A stretch of DNA of 50,887 nt. Source: Nitrosomonas sp. Its GTDB lineage: Bacteria > Pseudomonadota > Gammaproteobacteria > Burkholderiales > Nitrosomonadaceae. Below are positions 47,942 through 50,887 of the stretch, piece after piece; positions within the stretch are counted from its first letter, which is position 1, and the number at the start of each line of letters is the position of its first letter. The notes under the pieces are model-generated. The model saw nothing but the letters and a program-made list of their open reading frames with translations. It was not told the DNA's origin and made no database searches. Location of the stretch: NCBI GenBank assembly GCA_021774195.1, contig JAJFJJ010000081.1, positions 1 to 50,887 of the forward strand. Reading direction: 5' to 3'. The position numbers were made by a program, and so were the translations under genes.

Positions 47942-48535
47942 ATGCCAACCTCTCTCATCCATCTGAAATTACCGTTTATTTTTAATGTGATCAAATTAAA
48001 AAATGAACTTAAAAGTCTCTCCAACTGTGATTGGATTGATCATTTTGTACAACAAAATTATTGCGGCAGTTGGCGGGCAATAGGACTTCGCATTCAGAAA
48101 TCCGCTCTAAACATGCATCCAATTAGGAGTATCTATTCCAATCCAGCTGAAGATGAATGGATTGATTCACTCTATTTAACACAAGCACCTTATTTCCAAG
48201 AAGTGTTATCTCATTTTTCCTGTCCGTTGCAATCTGTTCGTTTAATGTGCTTGACTTCTGGGTCGGAAATTAAGGAACATAGCGATCATTTGACTGCTTT
48301 TGAAGAAGGCTATATTCGACTGCATATTCCCATCCACACGAACAACAATGTGAAATTCTATCTAGATAAGCAGCTGATAGTCATGCAAGAAGGAGAGTGT
48401 TGGTATTTAAATTTAAGCAAACCTCATGCAGTAATGAACCATGGAATGACTGACCGCATCCATTTGGTTATTGATGCACAAGTTAACGATTGGGTAAAAA
48501 ATCTTTTTAGAGGCGCCCAAAGCAATACCGCTTAA
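47942..48535 (+). CDS. Aspartyl/asparaginyl beta-hydroxylase-like dioxygenase
   Basis: A 197-aa protein of the AspH (cupin-like Fe(II)/2-oxoglutarate) family: SVRLMCLTSGSEIKEHSDH (first iron His), YIRLHIPIHTN (2-oxoglutarate Arg strand), GECWYLNLSKPHAVMNHG (second iron His), RIHLVIDAQVN. Cytoplasmic, no signal. It may hydroxylate a side chain of a neighbour-encoded protein, which is inference from position. It is divergent from the atp operon. No strong ribosome site precedes the ATG. The GNAT gene follows 32 bp later. Confidence 0.8.
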   Translation: MPTSLIHLKLPFIFNVIKLKNELKSLSNCDWIDHFVQQNYCGSWRAIGLRIQKSALNMHPIRSIYSNPAEDEWIDSLYLTQAPYFQEVLSHFSCPLQSVRLMCLTSGSEIKEHSDHLTAFEEGYIRLHIPIHTNNNVKFYLDKQLIVMQEGECWYLNLSKPHAVMNHGMTDRIHLVIDAQVNDWVKNLFRGAQSNTA

Positions 48536-48567
48536 ATTGAGCAATGATTGATTGAAAGGATAAGCAT

Positions 48568-49074
48568 TTGATTAATAAATTTAACCTTCCCGATGGATTG
48601 AGCCTGCGTTTGGCTCAGTCGTCCGATAATGTGTTTCTGGAATCACTTTATCACTCAACTCGCGACGATTTGAGACTGATCGATGCCGAAGACGATTTTA
48701 TCGAAGACTTGATTACGAAACAGCACAACATACAAACACAAGGTAACGCAACCCACTATCCCAACGCTTATCATTTTGTTGTTGAAAAACTTGGCGACCG
48801 CATTGGCCGAGTGATCATCGATTTTGGTCACAATGAAATAAAAATATTGGGCATCGCTTTTATTACTGTGGCGCGAGGCAAAGGGTATGGAAGTGGCGTG
48901 CTACAGGGTTTGCAACAAGCAGCAGCTAAAACCGGAGCACCTTTGGTATTGGAGGCAATGCATAACAATCCAAAGGTAAAGCTACTCTACACAAAACTTG
49001 GATTTGTCGTTGAACAAACCAACGCGATAGCCGACCGAATGGTTTGGTATCCCACAGCAGATTATTTACGCTAA
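48568..49074 (+). CDS. GNAT family N-acetyltransferase
   Basis: A 168-aa protein with the GNAT fold: LSLRLAQSSDNVFLESLY at the N-terminus and the acetyl-CoA loop VARGKGYGSGVLQGL, then NPKVKLLYTKLGFVVEQ. The TTG start is supported by AAAGGA 8 nt upstream. Substrate unknown. It is part of a plus-strand group with the AspH-like and DUF6916 genes. Confidence 0.85.
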   Translation: MINKFNLPDGLSLRLAQSSDNVFLESLYHSTRDDLRLIDAEDDFIEDLITKQHNIQTQGNATHYPNAYHFVVEKLGDRIGRVIIDFGHNEIKILGIAFITVARGKGYGSGVLQGLQQAAAKTGAPLVLEAMHNNPKVKLLYTKLGFVVEQTNAIADRMVWYPTADYLR

Positions 49075-49102
49075 TGGCTAAAAGCATAAGAGGTGGTGAC
49101 TG

Positions 49103-49411
49103 ATGGAAATGAACGACTTTATCCCAAATAAGGGCAATACCTATCGCGTTTACTTTGCCGATGGCACCGTATTGGAGTTGTGCTTGACTGCCATTGAAGC
49201 GTTATCGCCCAGAGAAAAACCAAATATCTGGCCGGAATCGCTGCCGTTTCGGAATGAACCGTTCTCCCTTATCTTTCAAGGACCGCCGGGTATTCGCCTG
49301 GAAGATGGATGCGTACCACTACAAGATGACAATGACCAAGTATTGCAGATCGGCCTATCCGCATTTGCCGAAGACGAGAAGGGGATCTATTATCAAGCCA
49401 TTTTTAATTAA
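49103..49411 (+). CDS. DUF6916-type small protein
   Basis: A 102-aa beta-rich protein (NKGNTYRVYFADGTVLELCLTAIEAL, FSLIFQGPP, GLSAFAEDEKGIYYQAIFN). This matches the small proteins often found beside phage tail-collar (microcystin-dependent-like) proteins; I recall them as DUF6916. An AGGTGG site precedes the ATG. It sits opposite the tail-collar gene, with a MITE between. Confidence 0.65.
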   Translation: MEMNDFIPNKGNTYRVYFADGTVLELCLTAIEALSPREKPNIWPESLPFRNEPFSLIFQGPPGIRLEDGCVPLQDDNDQVLQIGLSAFAEDEKGIYYQAIFN

Positions 49412-49454
49412 ACGACTGCTGAATTAATGATCTTCTCTGTAGAAAACTCTTTAA

Positions 49455-49695
49455 CCTAGAAAAATCAGCTGACCGCTAAAACCGCATATAAGTAACTGAA
49501 TTACAAATATAAAAACTAAGCGTTTTGCACACCTTGAAGGTGATTTTAATAACGCTACACAGTTTTGCATTGAATCTAAGGCCACAATACTGTGTTGCCG
49601 CTCTTGCCAAGGACTACGGCCATTGGCTGCGAACTGCGCCTTGTCTTGTGACCTAAGATTCAATGCAAATTCTGTGTTCAACTGATTTTTCTAGG
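49455..49695 (-). mobile_element. MITE family B, copy 2 (inverted)
   Basis: A 241-bp element with ends CCTAGAAAAATCAGCTGA and TCAACTGATTTTTCTAGG, and perfect 5-bp duplication TTTAA (49450-49454, 49696-49700). The interior is nearly the reverse complement of copy 1, including the internal palindrome and the CAAGGCGC core. It lies between the DUF6916 gene and the tail-collar gene. Confidence 0.88.
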
Positions 49696-49750
49696 TTTAA
49701 CCTGCCACAACATGGCCGTTTTATTTACACAGCAAATATAGCTTTTAACA

Positions 49751-49777
49751 AGAAGCCTCACAAACTGCGAGGCTTCT
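49751..49777 (-). terminator. Probable terminator of the tail-collar gene
   Basis: AGAAGCCTC / GAGGCTTCT 9-bp stem with a 9-nt loop, just behind the stop codon; only a weak T stretch follows. Confidence 0.65.
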
Positions 49778-49784
49778 GAGTAAA

Positions 49785-50408
49785 TTAATTGCGCGGTGGG
49801 TACAACCCTTCCAAAGCAATGATGAAATTCAACGCCAGAAATGGCGAGTGATTATCGAAAGCTACACTACTACCGGCGTTAGCAACTGCCACGGTACCAC
49901 CACTACCTCCACCAGAGACTGTAATGCCACCCACATCTACCGGACTGGCGCCAAGGGCATTAGTCCACATCTCTGCAGCAGCCCGCCCATCAGGTGTTCC
50001 TGCAATAATATTATCTGTCGCGCTTGGAACCTGCTTATTGCCAACTGTATTAGTGGATGCCTGCATGGTTACCGACACTGGGCCGGCACCACCCTCAGGA
50101 GTAAAAGTCGCCTCGTGAGTATGCGTAGGCAAGTTATTTAACCCCAAAGTGGTTGTTGGCCTGCCACCTGGTTGACCATAAACAGCTGGCGTAAGCCCTG
50201 GCCCATTACCTACACCAAGCGGCATGCGACCACGCAAATCCGGCAAACCGAATGTGCTACGCCCATCACCGCCATAGGTGTTGCCAAGCAGAGAAAATAA
50301 AGCCGTATGTTGACTAATCGGCAAAATTTGTCCTTGGCAAAATGAGTAATTTCTTGGCGCAAAATTTGGTGCCCAAATAAAGATACTTCCTTGATAAGGT
50401 GAATCCAT
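49785..50408 (-). CDS. Phage tail-collar (microcystin-dependent-like) protein
   Basis: A 207-aa protein starting MDSPYQGSIFIWAPNFAPRN, then FCQGQILPISQHTALFSLLG and FGLPDLRGRMPLGVG, the tail-collar signature, followed by a Gly/Ser/Thr-rich fibre-like part and SPFLALNFIIALEGLYPPRN at the end. Such genes occur in chromosomal clusters with GNAT and DUF6916 genes. They are probably derived from phage tail fibres and may be surface or contractile-particle tip proteins. GAGG lies before the ATG. Confidence 0.88.
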   Translation of the reverse strand: MDSPYQGSIFIWAPNFAPRNYSFCQGQILPISQHTALFSLLGNTYGGDGRSTFGLPDLRGRMPLGVGNGPGLTPAVYGQPGGRPTTTLGLNNLPTHTHEATFTPEGGAGPVSVTMQASTNTVGNKQVPSATDNIIAGTPDGRAAAEMWTNALGASPVDVGGITVSGGGSGGTVAVANAGSSVAFDNHSPFLALNFIIALEGLYPPRN

Positions 50409-50464
50409 CGTTTCTTTCTCCTCAAGTTGTTTGGTTTCCTGGTAGCATAACTAACGACATTAAA

Positions 50465-50508
50465 CCTAAAATCCTCAGTTGAATGGTGTTTAGAGCGCAT
50501 TATTAACT
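50465..50508 (+). repeat. MITE family A, copy 5 (truncated left end)
   Basis: Only the first 44 bp remain (CCTAAAATCCTCAGTTGAATGGTGTTTAGAGCGCATTATT-type left end), preceded by TTAAA; the rest has been lost or replaced. Confidence 0.75.
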
Positions 50509-50746
50509 GAAAATTTCACATTAAAGTGTACACCGAAGTCATTAAAAACAAAAATGAAAGTTTCCAGAGAAATTATTAGCCGCATAAGTTCGCATATCAG
50601 CACCGATCATTGAAAACAACAGGCAAATTATCGTAGCCCAGCGGGATTGACTCATCTCTTCTTGAAATGGTCTTGTAAGACTGTAAACACTCTGATATGT
50701 GAAATCAAAAACGACTTAGTCATGAACAAGAAACACACCGATTAAT

Positions 50747-50887
50747 CCTAAAATCCTCAGTTGGGTGGTGTTTAGAGTGCGATATTGTTTCTTTTTGGCA
50801 AGGCGCAATGAGGAGTAATAACGAGTTATTACAACGAATTGCAACACAGCAAAAATGAAACAATAGCGTGCTATAAACATCATAGCG
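50747..50887 (+). mobile_element. MITE family A, copy 6 (cut by window edge)
   Basis: Begins CCTAAAATCCTCAGTTGG with TTAAT before it (50742-50746). The 141 bp present are almost identical to the same part of copy 2, so it is probably a young insertion. Confidence 0.85.

Noticed and set aside
50210..50500. 96-codon frame with SKHHSTEDFRF start, also seen near 9448 and 14009
   Set aside because: This recurring peptide is simply the translation of the family A left end on the minus strand, not a shared protein domain.

Overview
The window is a moderately AT-rich stretch of a Gram-negative proteobacterial chromosome. The best guess, an inference only, is a betaproteobacterium of the Nitrosomonadales type. 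Supporting signs are two PEP-CTERM proteins with the beta-type tail (PEPETYAMLL...FTARRRK), an atpIBEFHAGDC-glmU block, yebC-ruvC-ruvA-ruvB, a NAD-linked Hox hydrogenase, and several lipopolysaccharide-type outer-membrane genes. No rRNA and no CRISPR array is present; there is one tRNA (Arg-CCT).

Layout. 0-9.5 kb: a mixed region with a Tsx/OmpK-like outer-membrane protein, tRNA-Arg, a broken MFS transporter carrying a small mobile element, a membrane-anchored PrxQ/Bcp peroxiredoxin, a DksA/TraR-type zinc protein, an alginate-export-type porin, an alpha/beta hydrolase and a DUF5666 protein. 9.5-14.9 kb: an IS1380-type transposase relic, a divergent LpxK paralogue, a small secreted protein, an exbB-exbD-tonB operon and a lipoprotein. 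15-26.2 kb: a [NiFe] hydrogenase island on the minus strand, with DUF1614-hoxF-hoxU-hoxY-hoxH, then hoxW-hupE-hypA-hypB-short hypF-hslO. A DUF2905 gene and a PEP-CTERM gene lie on the opposite strand between the two blocks. 26.4-33.9 kb: a CHASE2 adenylate cyclase, a large FecR-TPR-beta-barrel fusion, a cysteine-rich lipoprotein and an unknown 252-aa protein. 34-40.4 kb: a second PEP-CTERM protein, the ruvB-ruvA-ruvC-yebC block and glmU. 40.8-47.7 kb: the complete F1Fo ATP synthase operon with a good sigma-70 promoter and a rho-independent terminator. 47.9-50.4 kb: an Asp/Asn-hydroxylase-like gene, a GNAT acetyltransferase, a DUF6916 protein and a phage tail-collar protein.

How the genes work together. 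HoxFU (diaphorase) and HoxYH ([NiFe] module) form a bidirectional NAD-reducing hydrogenase. HypA/HypB (nickel delivery), the short HypF (CN ligand synthesis), HoxW (HoxH C-terminal processing) and HupE (nickel uptake) serve its maturation; hypC, hypD and hypE are not in the window. ExbB-ExbD-TonB would energise outer-membrane transport.

The most striking structure is a set of short non-autonomous elements. Two families (A and B, about 230-240 bp) have ends starting CCTARAA and 5-bp AT-rich target duplications, which is typical of the IS1380/ISEcp1 group. An IS1380-like transposase relic abuts one copy. One family A copy has landed exactly in the ancestral stop/start overlap of ruvC and ruvA and left both genes intact. 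A different element (CTAG duplication) interrupts the MFS gene, and removing it restores the frame perfectly. Further points of interest are a LpxK paralogue with degraded catalytic motifs, an Hsp33 with only two of its four zinc cysteines, a ruvC without a usable start codon, the cyclase/FecR-barrel/lipoprotein cluster, and a roughly 100-bp conserved repeat directly behind the stop codons of two unrelated genes.
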